A DNA stretch of 64,000 bases from Streptomyces sp. PTY087I2. Lineage in GTDB: Bacteria > Actinomycetota > Actinomycetes > Streptomycetales > Streptomycetaceae. Below are positions 1 through 9,093 of this stretch, piece after piece. Positions within the stretch are counted from its first letter, which is position 1. The number at the start of each line of letters is the position of its first letter. Location: assembly GCF_001687325.1 (NCBI RefSeq), contig NZ_LZRD01000004.1:247186-311185 (forward strand), read 5' to 3'. The position numbers and the translations under genes were made by a program. The notes beneath the pieces were generated by a model. The model had not been told where the DNA came from. It did no database searches and saw nothing but the letters and a program-made list of their open reading frames with translations.

Positions 1-20
1 CACGAACGGAAGGCAGCTGG

Positions 21-2480
21 GTGACGAGTACCGAAGTGACCACCGAAACCGAAGGCTCGGGACCCAGCGGCTACGCGGCGGCCCGGCTGCGCCTCCTCCA
101 GCAGGAGGCGCGGTCCGGGCCGCCGCGCCGTGCGGCCCTCGCCCGCCTCACCGACGAATGGCTCACCGGCCTGTTCACCGCCGCCGCGACCCGGGCCGGG
201 GTACGCGGCGCCGCCCTCGTCGCCGTCGGCGGCTACGGCCGCGGCGAACTCTCCCCGCGCAGCGACCTCGACCTGCTCCTGCTCCATGACGGCAGTGCCG
301 ACGCGGCCGCGATCTCCGCCCTCGCGGACGCCGTCTGGTACCCGGTCTGGGACCTGGGCCTCGCCCTCGACCACTCCGTACGCACCCCCGGCGAAGCCCG
401 GAGGACGGCGAGCGAGGACCTCAAGGTCCAGCTCGGCCTGCTGGACGCCCGCCCGGTCGCCGGGGACCTCGGCCTCGCCGCCGGGCTGCGCACCGCGATC
501 CTCGCCGACTGGCGCAACCAGGCCCCCAAACGGCTCCCCGCCCTCCACGAGCTCTGCCGGGAACGCGCGGAGCGGACGGGCGAGCTCCAGTTCCTCCTGG
601 AACCCGACCTCAAGGAGGCCCGCGGCGGCCTCCGCGACGCCACCGCCCTGCGCGCGGTCGCCGCATCCTGGGTCGCCGACGCCCCGCGTGAAGGACTCGA
701 CCAGGCCCGCCGCACCCTCCTCGACGCCCGCGACGCCCTCCACCTCACCACCGGGCGCGCCACCGACCGCCTCGCCCTCCAGGAACAGGACCAGGTCGCC
801 GCCGCCCTCGGCCTCCTCGACGCCGACACCCTGCTGCGCCAGGTCTACGAGGCCGCGCGCACGGTCTCGTACGCCACCGACGTCACCTGGCGCGAGGTCA
901 ACCGGGTGCTGCGCGCCCGCTCCGCCCGCCCCAAGCTCCGCGCCCTGCTCAGCGGCGGCCTCGGCACCAAACCCACCCCCGAGCGCACCCCGCTCGCCGA
1001 CGGCGTGGTCGACGCGGACGGCGAAGTGGTCCTCGCCCGCGCCGCCCGCCCCGAACGCGACCCGGTCCTCACCCTGCGCGCCGCCGCGGCCGCCGCCGAG
1101 GCCGGACTCCCGCTCTCCCGCCACCTCGTACGCCACCTGGCGGCCACCGCCCGGCCGCTGCCGGTCCCGTGGCCCCCCGAGGCCCGCGAGGAACTGGTCA
1201 CCCTGCTCGGCGCGGGGGAGGCCACCGTCGGCGTCTGGGAGGCGCTCGAAGCGGAAGGGATCATCACCCGGCTGCTGCCCGACTGGGAACGCGTCCACTG
1301 CCGCCCCCAGCGCAACCCCGTCCACACCTGGACCGTCGACCGGCACCTCGTGGAGACCGCCGTCCGCGCCGCCTCCCTCACCCGCCGCGTCCACCGACCC
1401 GACCTCCTCCTGGTCGCCGCCCTCCTGCACGACATCGGCAAGGGCTGGCCCGGCGACCACTCCGTGGCCGGCGAGGTCATCGCCCGGGACATGGCCACCC
1501 GGATCGGCTTCGACAAGCACGACGTGGGCGTCATCGCCACCCTCGTACGCCACCATCTGCTGCTCGTCGACACCGCCACCCGGCGCGATCTCGACGACCC
1601 CGCCACCGTCCAGGCCGTCGCCGGGGCCGTCTCCAACGCCTCCACCCTGGAGCTGCTGCACGCCCTCACCGAGGCCGACGCGCTCGCCACCGGCCCCGCC
1701 GCCTGGTCCGCCTGGCGCGCCTCCCTCGTCGCCGACCTGGTCAAACGGGTCGGAGCCGTCCTCGCCGGGGAGTTCCCCGACGATCCCGACGACGAGGCCC
1801 CCAGCGCCGAGCACGAACGCCTCGCCATCGAGGCCCTGCGCACCGGCGAACCCGTCCTCGCCCTGCACACCCAGTCCGAGGAGCCCGCCGGGGACGGCGA
1901 AGTGGAACCCGTCGGCGTCGAACTCCTCATCGCCCTGCCCGACCGCCCCGGCGTCCTGCCCGCCGCCGCCGGAGTCCTCGCCCTGCACCGCCTCACCGTG
2001 CGCGCCGCCGACCTGCGCGCGGTGGAGCTGCCGAACGAGGTGGGGGAGAGCGCGGACCTGCTGCTGCTCAGCTGGCGGGTCGCCGCCGAGTACGGATCGC
2101 TCCCGCAGGCCGCCCGCCTCCGCGCCGACCTCGTACGCGCCCTGGACGGCTCCCTGGACATCCGGGCGCGCCTCGCCGAGCGCGAAGCCGCCTATCCGCG
2201 CCGGCGCGGCGTCAAGGCCCCGCCGCCCCGGGTCGCCGTGGCCGCCGCGGGCTCCCGCCGCGCCACCGTCATCGAGGTCCGCGCCCAGGACGCCCCGGGC
2301 CTGCTGCACCGCATCGGCAACGCCCTGGAAGGCAGTGCCGTGCGGGTGCGGAGCGCCCATGTCTCCACGCTCGGCGCCAACGCCGTGGACGCCTTCTACG
2401 TCACCGGGACCGACGGCGAACCCCTCTCCCCGGCCCGGGCCTCCGAGGTCGCCCGGGAGGTCGAGAAGGCCCTCGGCTGA
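21..2480 (+). CDS. glnD: [Protein-PII] uridylyltransferase/adenylyltransferase GlnD
   Basis: GlnD modifies and demodifies the PII signal protein GlnK according to glutamine status; in streptomycetes the modification is adenylylation (family knowledge). The 819-residue protein shows the nucleotidyltransferase motif GYGRGELSPRSDLDLL at about 70-86, an HD phosphohydrolase domain with LLHDIGKGWPGDHS near 465-480, and two C-terminal ACT-like domains (about 630-700 and 745-815) with DRPGVL and DAPGLL turns. The length is typical of the family. It starts with GTG 21 behind a purine-rich GGAAGG. In Streptomyces it normally closes an amtB-glnK-glnD operon, whose upstream part would lie outside the window. 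A strong hairpin follows the stop codon. Confidence 0.96.
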   Translation: MTSTEVTTETEGSGPSGYAAARLRLLQQEARSGPPRRAALARLTDEWLTGLFTAAATRAGVRGAALVAVGGYGRGELSPRSDLDLLLLHDGSADAAAISALADAVWYPVWDLGLALDHSVRTPGEARRTASEDLKVQLGLLDARPVAGDLGLAAGLRTAILADWRNQAPKRLPALHELCRERAERTGELQFLLEPDLKEARGGLRDATALRAVAASWVADAPREGLDQARRTLLDARDALHLTTGRATDRLALQEQDQVAAALGLLDADTLLRQVYEAARTVSYATDVTWREVNRVLRARSARPKLRALLSGGLGTKPTPERTPLADGVVDADGEVVLARAARPERDPVLTLRAAAAAAEAGLPLSRHLVRHLAATARPLPVPWPPEAREELVTLLGAGEATVGVWEALEAEGIITRLLPDWERVHCRPQRNPVHTWTVDRHLVETAVRAASLTRRVHRPDLLLVAALLHDIGKGWPGDHSVAGEVIARDMATRIGFDKHDVGVIATLVRHHLLLVDTATRRDLDDPATVQAVAGAVSNASTLELLHALTEADALATGPAAWSAWRASLVADLVKRVGAVLAGEFPDDPDDEAPSAEHERLAIEALRTGEPVLALHTQSEEPAGDGEVEPVGVELLIALPDRPGVLPAAAGVLALHRLTVRAADLRAVELPNEVGESADLLLLSWRVAAEYGSLPQAARLRADLVRALDGSLDIRARLAEREAAYPRRRGVKAPPPRVAVAAAGSRRATVIEVRAQDAPGLLHRIGNALEGSAVRVRSAHVSTLGANAVDAFYVTGTDGEPLSPARASEVAREVEKALG

Positions 2481-2491
2481 CCCCTCGTGGA

Positions 2492-2525
2492 AAGCCCTCG
2501 CCCGGAACCTTCCGGGCGAGGGCTT
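2492..2525 (+). terminator. Rho-independent-type terminator after glnD
   Basis: A perfect 15-bp stem (2492-2506 with 2511-2525) closes on a four-base ACCT loop, 11 bases after the glnD stop. There is no long T run, which is usual for streptomycete terminators. It separates glnD from ffh. Confidence 0.85.
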
Positions 2526-2601
2526 CGGCTTCTCCGGGGGACGGATACCCTGGAGGGCGACTGACCTGCCCCGCCCCCGACCCTGAGGACCGACGAGCGC
2601 C

Positions 2602-4155
2602 GTGTTCGATACTCTCTCCGACCGCCTTAGCGCGACTTTCAAGAACCTCAGGGGCAAGGGCCGCTTGTCCGAGGCCGACATCGACGCCACGGCACGCGAG
2701 ATCCGTATCGCCCTGCTCGAAGCCGACGTCGCCCTGCCCGTGGTCCGGGCCTTCATCGCCAACGTCAAGGAGCGGGCGCGCGGCGCCGAGGTCTCCCAGG
2801 CGCTGAACCCCGCCCAGCAGGTCGTCAAGATCGTCAACGAGGAGCTCGTCGCCATCCTCGGCGGCGAGACCCGGCGGCTGCGGTTCGCCAAGACCGCGCC
2901 CACCGTGATCATGCTCGCCGGCCTCCAGGGCGCCGGTAAGACGACGCTGGCCGGAAAGCTCGGCCTCTGGCTCAAGGGCCAGGGCCACTCCCCGCTGCTG
3001 GTCGCCTGTGACCTCCAGCGCCCCAACGCCGTCAACCAGCTGAGCGTCGTCGCCGAGCGCGCCGGCGTCGCGGTGTACGCCCCCGAGCCGGGCAACGGCG
3101 TCGGCGACCCGGTCCAGGTCGCCAAGGACTCCATCGAGTTCGCCAAGGCCAAGGTCCACGACATCGTCATCGTCGACACCGCCGGCCGCCTCGGCATCGA
3201 CCAGGAGCTGATGCAGCAGGCCGCGGACATCCGCGACGCCGTCAGCCCCGACGAGATCCTCTTCGTCGTCGACGCGATGATCGGTCAGGACGCGGTCAAC
3301 ACCGCCGAGGCCTTCCGCGACGGCGTCGGCTTCGACGGCGTGGTCCTCTCCAAGCTCGACGGCGACGCCCGCGGTGGCGCGGCCCTGTCGATCGCCCATG
3401 TCACGGGCAAGCAGGTCATGTTCGCGTCGAACGGCGAGAAGCTGGAGGACTTCGACGCGTTCCACCCGGACCGGATGGCCTCCCGCATCCTCGACATGGG
3501 TGACCTGCTCACCCTGATCGAGCAGGCGGAGAAGACGTTCAGCCAGGAAGAGGCCGCCAAAATGGCCTCGAAGCTCCAGTCGAGCAAGGGTGGGAAGGAC
3601 TTCACCCTCGACGACTTCCTGGCCCAGATGGAGCAGGTCCGCAAGATGGGCTCCATCTCCAAGCTGCTCGGCATGCTGCCCGGCATGGGGCAGATCAAGG
3701 ACCAGATCAACAACATCGACGAGCGCGACATCGACCGCACCGCCGCGATCATCAAGTCGATGACGCCCAAGGAGCGCGCCGAGCCGACGATCATCAACGG
3801 TTCGCGCCGGGCCCGTATCGCCAAGGGTTCGGGTGTCGAGGTCTCCGCGGTCAAGAGCCTGGTGGAGCGCTTCTTCGAGGCCCGCAAGATGATGTCGAAG
3901 ATGGCCCAGGGCGGCGGCATGCCCGGGATGCCGGGGATGCCCGGCATGGGCGGCGGCCCCGGCCGGCAGAAGAAGCAGGTCAAGCAGGCCAAGGGCAAGC
4001 GCAAGAGCGGCAACCCGATGAAGCGCAAGGCCGAGGAGCAGGCCGCTGCGGCCCGCCGCGAGCAGGCGGCGGCCCAGGGCGGCGCGTTCGGCCTTCCCGC
4101 CCAGGACGGCGGCAAGGACTTCGAGCTCCCGGACGAGTTCAAGAAGTTCATGTAA
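2602..4155 (+). CDS. ffh: Signal recognition particle protein Ffh (SRP54)
   Basis: Ffh is the GTPase of the signal recognition particle. It binds 4.5S RNA and signal sequences and delivers ribosomes to FtsY at the membrane. The 517-residue protein has an N domain, the G1 loop GLQGAGKTT near 106-114, DTAGR near 191 and SKLDGDARGG near 250. A methionine-rich M domain follows (about 325-430), containing the RNA-binding region GSRRARIAKGSG. The C-terminal tail is rich in Met, Gly, Lys and Gln and carries a short MPG repeat around 438-447, common in actinobacteria. It starts with GTG 2602 and is transcribed alone between two terminators. Confidence 0.97.
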   Translation: MFDTLSDRLSATFKNLRGKGRLSEADIDATAREIRIALLEADVALPVVRAFIANVKERARGAEVSQALNPAQQVVKIVNEELVAILGGETRRLRFAKTAPTVIMLAGLQGAGKTTLAGKLGLWLKGQGHSPLLVACDLQRPNAVNQLSVVAERAGVAVYAPEPGNGVGDPVQVAKDSIEFAKAKVHDIVIVDTAGRLGIDQELMQQAADIRDAVSPDEILFVVDAMIGQDAVNTAEAFRDGVGFDGVVLSKLDGDARGGAALSIAHVTGKQVMFASNGEKLEDFDAFHPDRMASRILDMGDLLTLIEQAEKTFSQEEAAKMASKLQSSKGGKDFTLDDFLAQMEQVRKMGSISKLLGMLPGMGQIKDQINNIDERDIDRTAAIIKSMTPKERAEPTIINGSRRARIAKGSGVEVSAVKSLVERFFEARKMMSKMAQGGGMPGMPGMPGMGGGPGRQKKQVKQAKGKRKSGNPMKRKAEEQAAAARREQAAAQGGAFGLPAQDGGKDFELPDEFKKFM

Positions 4156-4168
4156 GCGAGCACGGCAT

Positions 4169-4206
4169 GCGTAAGGGGCGCCCTCTCTCAAGGGCGCCCC
4201 TTACGC
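4169..4206. terminator. Bidirectional terminator between ffh and the methyltransferase gene
   Basis: A perfect 16-bp inverted repeat (4169-4184 with 4191-4206) has a six-base loop. It lies between two convergent stop codons and can serve both strands. Confidence 0.9.
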
Positions 4207-4215
4207 GTACGGCAT

Positions 4216-5100
4216 TCAGGTCACGCAGACCAGATAGCGGAAGACGTTCGGCATCCACACCGTGCCGTCCTCCCGCCGGTACGGATGCAGGGCCTCCGCG
4301 ATCTCCTTCTCCACCTGGGAGCGGTCCGTGGCCCGTACGGCGGCGTCGAAGAGCCCGGTGGACAGCAGCCCGCGCACCGCGCTGCCCACGTCCGCGTAAC
4401 CGAACGGGCAGGACACCCGCCCCGAACCGTCCGGCTTCAGCCCGGCCCGCGCGGCCACGTCCTCCAGATCGTCCCGGAGCGTGGGCCGCCACCGGCCGGG
4501 CTCCGTACGCGGCGGACGCGCGGAATCCGCGAGCCGGGCGGCCACCCGCAGCACCGCGGCCGTGGCACAGCGCTCCGGCGGACCCCAGCCGGCCAGCACC
4601 ACCGCCGCGCCCCGGACCGCCAGCGGCACCGCCGAGCGCAGCGCCGGCACCAGCCCCTCGGAGTCCCCGGCCGCGCAGCCGATCGGCTCGAAGACCGTGA
4701 TCAGGTTGTACGGAGCGCCGTCAGCGCCGACGGGCGCGGGACCCCCGTCCTCCACCAGCCGGGCCCGGCGGCGGGCCGGATGCGGGGAGTGCGCGGGCGC
4801 GTCGTCCCAGCCGGCGTCGGGCAGCAGCCGCGCGCGGGCCAGCGCCAGGCGCTCCCGGTCGGAGTCCACACCCGTGACCTGCGCCCCCCGGGCCGCCGCG
4901 ACGAGCATCGCGAGGCCCGAACCGCAGCCGAGGGACAGCATCCGGGTGGCGGCCCCGACTTCCATCCGGTCGTACACCGCCTCGTAGAGCGGCGCGAGCA
5001 TGCGTTCCTGGATCTCGGCCCAGTCGCGTGCGCGGGTACCGGCGTCCGCCGGCGCGGAGGCGTCCGCGCCCAGCTGGTTCCGGACGAGCGTTGGTGTCAT
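4216..5100 (-). CDS. Class I SAM-dependent methyltransferase
   Basis: The predicted 294-residue cytosolic protein has methyltransferase motif I, LSLGCGSG, at residues 55-62, followed by the acidic VDSDRE at the end of strand beta-2 that would bind the SAM ribose. The substrate is unknown. An upstream-extended reading to 5478 exists, but its extra residues are Arg-rich translation of a non-coding region. ATG 5100 is therefore chosen, giving an N-terminus that reads MTPTLVRNQLG. It is convergent with ffh and not in an operon. A homologous gene sits beside ffh in other streptomycetes as I recall. Function beyond methyl transfer cannot be assigned. Confidence 0.8.
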   Translation of the reverse strand: MTPTLVRNQLGADASAPADAGTRARDWAEIQERMLAPLYEAVYDRMEVGAATRMLSLGCGSGLAMLVAAARGAQVTGVDSDRERLALARARLLPDAGWDDAPAHSPHPARRRARLVEDGGPAPVGADGAPYNLITVFEPIGCAAGDSEGLVPALRSAVPLAVRGAAVVLAGWGPPERCATAAVLRVAARLADSARPPRTEPGRWRPTLRDDLEDVAARAGLKPDGSGRVSCPFGYADVGSAVRGLLSTGLFDAAVRATDRSQVEKEIAEALHPYRREDGTVWMPNVFRYLVCVT

Positions 5101-5552
5101 GGAAAGTGCCCCAATCCGCCAAGAGGTCGGTCGTGCCCGAGTGGACGTCCCCCGTGTGCGAGTGTTCCGCACCCCCGTAGTCAGAGAACTGCGCATCCGC
5201 CGTTCCGTCCAGGGGTTGTGGAGCAGTGCTTGCGTGCCCCGGTCGTGCGCCCCGTCCCACGTCTGCTCTCCGACCAGTCTTACCCGACACCCCGCACCGG
5301 GCACGTCGAGCGGAGAGGAGGGTAGTCTTCCGGGCGGATTCGTCAGGGCCGCGCGCCGTCCGCGCACCTCACATCCCCGCCACCGGGCGTACCGCACGCT
5401 GTGCACCACCTTGGTGCGAGCTGTGCGTCTTCTCCGCAGTTCTGCGTACCCGCCCTCGTCCGGACGCATCAAGGGCAACTGACTGGTACGTGCAAATTAT
5501 TTGGGATGCCCCGGAATAGGAACACCACGGCACTCGGGCTCGTTGTCACGAC
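5101..5552. other. Divergent intergenic region (452 bp)
   Basis: This gap separates the divergent methyltransferase and SprT-like genes. Short open frames here have the composition of shadow frames and no recognisable product. The only signal I can support is the ECF-type promoter at its right end; the methyltransferase promoter should also lie here but no clear motif stands out. Confidence 0.5.
5519..5544 (+). promoter_or_regulatory. Candidate ECF (SigR-like) promoter for the SprT-like gene
   Basis: GGAAC at 5519-5523 is followed after exactly 18 bases by GTT at 5542-5544. The established SigR consensus is GGGAAT-N18-GTT, and AAC at -35 is common to ECF sigma promoters. A start about 8 bases after the GTT would fall at or next to the GTG at 5553. 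That would make the mRNA leaderless, consistent with the absence of any Shine-Dalgarno sequence. This is inference from motif and spacing only. Confidence 0.5.
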
Positions 5553-6146
5553 GTGAGCACGACACCACCTGTACTTGCCGCAGAGCTGGCACAGGCGTGG
5601 GCCGACATTCAGCGGTACCACCCCGAGCTGCCCGATCTTGCCGCGCCCGAGTCCCTGATCGGAGAGTCCTCGTCCGCCTGTGGCGCCGAGCTCTCCTTCG
5701 AGCGACTGCTCCACGAGGCAGTCCACGGCATCGCCGCCGCGAGAGGAGTCAGAGACACCTCCCGCGCCGGCCGCTACCACAACCGACGCTTCCTCGCGAT
5801 CGCCGAGGAGCTGGGCCTCGATCATTCCGAGGAACCCCACCCCAGCAGCGGATTCTCGCTGGTCACGCTGAATCCGGAAGCCAAGCGCCGGTACCGTCCG
5901 ACCACCGAACGGCTACAGCGCGCCCTCAAGGCGCACACCGTCGCCACCGCCGCCGACACCAAGCGCTCCTTCCGCGGACCTGCCGCCCGGCACGGTTCCT
6001 CCGGGGGCGGCGTGCGGGTCAAGGCCGTCTGCGACTGCGGACGCAACGTCCGCGTCGTCCCGTCGGTCCTGGCGCAGGCGCCGATCGTCTGCGGCGGCTG
6101 CGGCAAGCCGTTCCGGATCCCGGAAGCGGCGGTCGCGGTGGGGTGA
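5553..6146 (+). CDS. SprT-like zinc metalloprotease-family protein
   Basis: The 197-residue protein carries HEAVH at residues 54-58, matching the HExxH zinc-protease motif. A further His at 76 sits in YHNRRFLAIAEELGL, resembling the third-ligand helix of SprT/Spartan-type proteins. The C-terminal part has two Cys pairs (CDC and CGGC, about 160-185) that look like a zinc ribbon, also typical of SprT. SprT-like proteins act on DNA-protein crosslinks or are of unknown function; a protease role here is inference. The start GTG 5553 has no ribosome binding site and probably gives a leaderless message from an ECF-type promoter. It sits before the rpsP operon but is separated by about 150 bases. Confidence 0.65.
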   Translation: MSTTPPVLAAELAQAWADIQRYHPELPDLAAPESLIGESSSACGAELSFERLLHEAVHGIAAARGVRDTSRAGRYHNRRFLAIAEELGLDHSEEPHPSSGFSLVTLNPEAKRRYRPTTERLQRALKAHTVATAADTKRSFRGPAARHGSSGGGVRVKAVCDCGRNVRVVPSVLAQAPIVCGGCGKPFRIPEAAVAVG

Positions 6147-6303
6147 GCCGATGTGGTGTGGCACAATGGCTAGCTGTACTCGACAGTCGCACAGGACCCC
6201 TCTCTCCTCCGGCTGACGCGTCCATCGGGCACACGAGTACCGCAACCCCACGTGGCATCTTCGTTGTGCCCAACCACGTCAGAGACCAGGAGACACCACT
6301 TCC

Positions 6304-6744
6304 GTGGCAGTCAAGATCAAGCTGAAGCGTCTGGGCAAGATCCGTTCGCCTCACTACCGCATCGTCGTCGCCGACTCCCGTACCCGCCGTGACGGCCGGG
6401 CCATCGAGGAGATCGGCCTGTACCACCCGGTGCAGAACCCCTCGCGCATCGAGGTCAACTCGGAGCGCGCGCAGTACTGGCTGTCCGTCGGCGCCCAGCC
6501 GACCGAGCCGGTTCTCGCGATCCTGAAGCTCACCGGTGACTGGCAGGCCCACAAGGGTCTCCCGGCCCCCGCGCCGCTGCTCCAGCCGGAGCCCAAGGCT
6601 GACAAGCGCGCGCTGTTCGAGGCGCTGTCCGCGGACGGCGACGAGGCCAAGGGTGAGGCCATCACCCCCAAGGCCAAGAAGTCCGACAAGAAGGCGGACG
6701 AGGCGGCTGACGCCGCCGAGTCCACCGAGTCGACCGAGGCCTGA
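6304..6744 (+). CDS. rpsP: 30S ribosomal protein S16
   Basis: S16 is an early-assembling small-subunit protein. The N-terminal 80 residues ([20 protein letters not shown], then REIGLYHP-like and [11 protein letters not shown] segments) are the canonical fold. The 146-residue protein also has a Lys/Ala/Glu-rich C-terminal extension of about 55 residues, as in other actinomycetes. GTG 6304 is preceded by AGGAGA. It leads the rpsP-KH-rimM-trmD-rplS maturation cluster. Confidence 0.97.
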   Translation: MAVKIKLKRLGKIRSPHYRIVVADSRTRRDGRAIEEIGLYHPVQNPSRIEVNSERAQYWLSVGAQPTEPVLAILKLTGDWQAHKGLPAPAPLLQPEPKADKRALFEALSADGDEAKGEAITPKAKKSDKKADEAADAAESTESTEA

Positions 6745-6746
6745 GC

Positions 6747-6986
6747 ATGCTCGAGGAGGCTCTCGAGCACCTCGTGAAGGGCATCGTCGACAACCCCGAC
6801 GACGTGCAGGTTGCCGAGCGCACCCTGCGCCGCGGGCGCGTGCTGGAGGTCCGGGTCCACCCCGACGACCTCGGCAAGGTGATCGGCCGTAACGGCCGCA
6901 CCGCTCGCGCCCTGCGCACGGTCGTGGGTGCCATCGGCGGCCGCGGTATCCGCGTCGACCTCGTCGATGTGGACCAGGTTCGCTGA
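6747..6986 (+). CDS. KH-domain RNA-binding protein (KhpA/YlqC family)
   Basis: This 79-residue protein is essentially a single KH domain. The conserved GxxG loop lies in [13 protein letters not shown]. Members of the family bind RNA and in Gram-positive bacteria partner with KhpB in cell-elongation and RNA control (family knowledge). It begins two bases after the rpsP stop, so translation is probably coupled. A strong hairpin follows it, suggesting partial termination before rimM. Confidence 0.92.
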   Translation: MLEEALEHLVKGIVDNPDDVQVAERTLRRGRVLEVRVHPDDLGKVIGRNGRTARALRTVVGAIGGRGIRVDLVDVDQVR

Positions 6987-7009
6987 TCAGCGAGTTGAAC
7001 ACCGGCCAG

Positions 7010-7045
7010 GGCCGGGGAGGGCCTTCGGGCCGTCCCCGGCCTTTG
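7010..7045 (+). terminator. Hairpin with TTCG tetraloop between the KH gene and rimM
   Basis: A 14-bp stem with one mismatch (7010-7023 with 7028-7041) closes on TTCG and is followed by TTTGT. It lies inside an otherwise continuous operon, so it may be an attenuator or partial terminator that sets the level of rimM-trmD. Confidence 0.75.
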
Positions 7046-7113
7046 TCGTCGGTCACCCGGACGTCTCCCCCGCCACGTCCGCACCCCATCAATCGGAGAA
7101 CCCGGAGAACAGC

Positions 7114-7725
7114 GTGCAGCTGGTAGTCGCGCGGATCGGCCGCGCCCACGGCATCAAGGGCGAGGTCACCGTCGAGGTACGAACGGACGAGCCGGAGCTG
7201 CGGCTCGGCCCCGGCGCCGTCCTGGCCACCGAACCGGCGGCGACGGGTCCGCTGACGGTCGAGGCGGGCCGGGTCCACAGTGGCCGGCTCCTGCTGCGCT
7301 TCGAGGGCGTACGCGACCGCACCGCCGCCGAGGCCCTCCGCAACACCCTCCTGATCGCCGAGGTGGACCCGGACGAACTGCCCGAGGAGGAGGACGAGTT
7401 CTACGACCACCAGCTGATCGACCTCGACGTCGTGCTCGCCGACGGCACCGGGATCGGCCGGATCACCGAGATCTCCCACCTGCCCTCGCAGGACCTGTTC
7501 ATCGTGGAGCGCCCCGACGGCAGCGAGGTGATGATCCCCTTCGTCGAGGAGATCGTCACCGAGATCGACCTGGAGGAGCAGCGTGCGGTCATCACCCCGC
7601 CGCCCGGTCTGATCGACGAGAGCCAGGCCGTGATCGCCTCCTCCCGCGACGAGGAGACCGGCGAGACGGCCGCCGGCGACGCGACCTCCGGGGACGCGGA
7701 CGAGGCCCCGAGGGGCGACGCCTGA
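7114..7725 (+). CDS. rimM: 16S rRNA processing/ribosome maturation factor RimM
   Basis: RimM assists maturation of the 30S head and binds S19. The 203-residue protein has the N-terminal RimM domain ([14 protein letters not shown]) and a C-terminal PRC-barrel ([11 protein letters not shown] onwards). A longer reading frame begins at 6928, but it would run through the KH gene and the hairpin. GTG 7114, after GGAGAAC, gives the canonical start [13 protein letters not shown]. The acidic tail after about 165 is variable. The stop overlaps the trmD start by one base. Confidence 0.95.
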   Translation: MQLVVARIGRAHGIKGEVTVEVRTDEPELRLGPGAVLATEPAATGPLTVEAGRVHSGRLLLRFEGVRDRTAAEALRNTLLIAEVDPDELPEEEDEFYDHQLIDLDVVLADGTGIGRITEISHLPSQDLFIVERPDGSEVMIPFVEEIVTEIDLEEQRAVITPPPGLIDESQAVIASSRDEETGETAAGDATSGDADEAPRGDA

Positions 7726-8546
7726 TGCGGCTCGACGTCGTCACGATCTTCCCCGAGTACCTGGAACCGCTGAACGTCTCCCTCGTCGGCAAGGCCCGCG
7801 CCCGCGGCGTGCTGGACGTCCACGTCCACGACCTGCGGGAGTGGACGTACGACCGGCACAACACGGTCGACGACACCCCCTACGGCGGCGGACCCGGCAT
7901 GGTCATGAAGACCGAGCCCTGGGGCGAGGCCCTGGACGCGTCCCTGGCCGACGGCTACGAGGCCGGGGCGCACTCCCCGGTCCTCGTCGTGCCCACACCC
8001 AGCGGCCGGCCGTTCACCCAGGAACTGGCCGTCGAACTCTCCGCCGAGCCCTGGCTGCTCTTCACCCCCGCCCGGTACGAGGGCATCGACCGCCGGGTGA
8101 TCGACGAGTACGCCACCCGGCTCCGCGTCGTCGAGGTCTCCATCGGGGATTACGTCCTGGCCGGCGGGGAAGCGGCTGTCCTGGTGATCACGGAGGCGGT
8201 GGCCCGGCTGCTGCCCGGAGTCCTCGGCAACGCCGAATCCCACCGGGACGACTCCTTCGCCCCGGGCGCGATGGCCAACCTCCTGGAGGGCCCCGTCTAC
8301 ACCAAGCCGCCCGAGTGGCGCGGCCGGTCCATCCCGGACGTCCTGCTCAGCGGCCACCACGGGAAGATCGCGCGCTGGCGGCGCGACCAGGCCTTCGCCC
8401 GTACCGCCCTCAACCGCCCCGACCTGATCGAGCGGTGCGAGGCGAGCGCCTTCGACAAGAAGGACCGCGAGATCCTTTCCATCCTCGGCTTCGCACCGGA
8501 GCCCGGCGGCCGATTTTGGCGCAGGCCCACCGCCGTGGAAGAATAG
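7725..8546 (+). CDS. trmD: tRNA (guanine37-N1)-methyltransferase TrmD
   Basis: TrmD methylates G37 next to the anticodon to prevent frameshifting. The 273-residue protein shows the trefoil-knot SPOUT features [25 protein letters not shown] and [11 protein letters not shown]. The start overlaps the rimM stop (TGATG), indicating coupled translation. Confidence 0.97.
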   Translation: MRLDVVTIFPEYLEPLNVSLVGKARARGVLDVHVHDLREWTYDRHNTVDDTPYGGGPGMVMKTEPWGEALDASLADGYEAGAHSPVLVVPTPSGRPFTQELAVELSAEPWLLFTPARYEGIDRRVIDEYATRLRVVEVSIGDYVLAGGEAAVLVITEAVARLLPGVLGNAESHRDDSFAPGAMANLLEGPVYTKPPEWRGRSIPDVLLSGHHGKIARWRRDQAFARTALNRPDLIERCEASAFDKKDREILSILGFAPEPGGRFWRRPTAVEE

Positions 8547-8676
8547 GCCGCTGCTGTACGTCCGGTGTGCGCCCCTGCCACAGGGGGAAAGACGCCCGCC
8601 CGACGCGATCAGCACTCCGAACTCTTCAACGACATTCCGTCGATGACCTGTGGCATCGGCGAAGAAAGCAGAAACC

Positions 8677-9027
8677 ATGGCTTCCCTGCTCGATGGCGTC
8701 AATGCCGCCACCCTCCGTTCGGACGTCCCGGCGTTCCGCCCCGGTGACACCGTCAACGTCCACGTGCGCGTGATCGAGGGCAACCGCTCCCGTATCCAGC
8801 AGTTCAAGGGTGTTGTCATCCGCCGCCAGGGCGCGGGCGTCAGCGAGACCTTCACGGTCCGCAAGGTCTCCTTCTCCGTCGGCGTCGAGCGCACCTTCCC
8901 GGTGCACAGCCCGATCTTCGAGAAGATCGAGCTCGTCACCCGCGGTGACGTCCGCCGCGCCAAGCTGTACTTCCTCCGTGAGCTGCGCGGCAAGGCCGCG
9001 AAGATCAAGGAGAAGCGCGACAACTGA
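8677..9027 (+). CDS. rplS: 50S ribosomal protein L19
   Basis: L19 lies at the interface of the two ribosomal subunits. The protein is 116 residues with the conserved core [24 protein letters not shown] and [11 protein letters not shown]. The open frame extends 9 codons upstream to 8650, but ATG 8677 matches the usual N-terminus of streptomycete L19 and has GAAGAAAGC upstream. The 130-base gap from trmD may carry its own promoter. A weak 8-bp hairpin follows around 9035-9060. Confidence 0.96.
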   Translation: MASLLDGVNAATLRSDVPAFRPGDTVNVHVRVIEGNRSRIQQFKGVVIRRQGAGVSETFTVRKVSFSVGVERTFPVHSPIFEKIELVTRGDVRRAKLYFLRELRGKAAKIKEKRDN

Positions 9028-9093
9028 GCTGTCGCCCGGTCATCCCCCTGCGGATGACCCGTCCACAGCCCGGCCGGATAAGCTTCGGCCGCG

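Noticed and set aside
2401..4191. 596-residue open frame on the minus strand opposite ffh
   Set aside because: It mirrors the ffh coding frame, is rich in Leu/Gly/Asp as expected for the complement of G+C-biased codons, and has no recognisable domain. ffh is certain.
5226..5519. 97-residue open frame between the methyltransferase and SprT-like genes
   Set aside because: It has no ribosome site, no family resemblance and a random-looking Arg/Pro composition.
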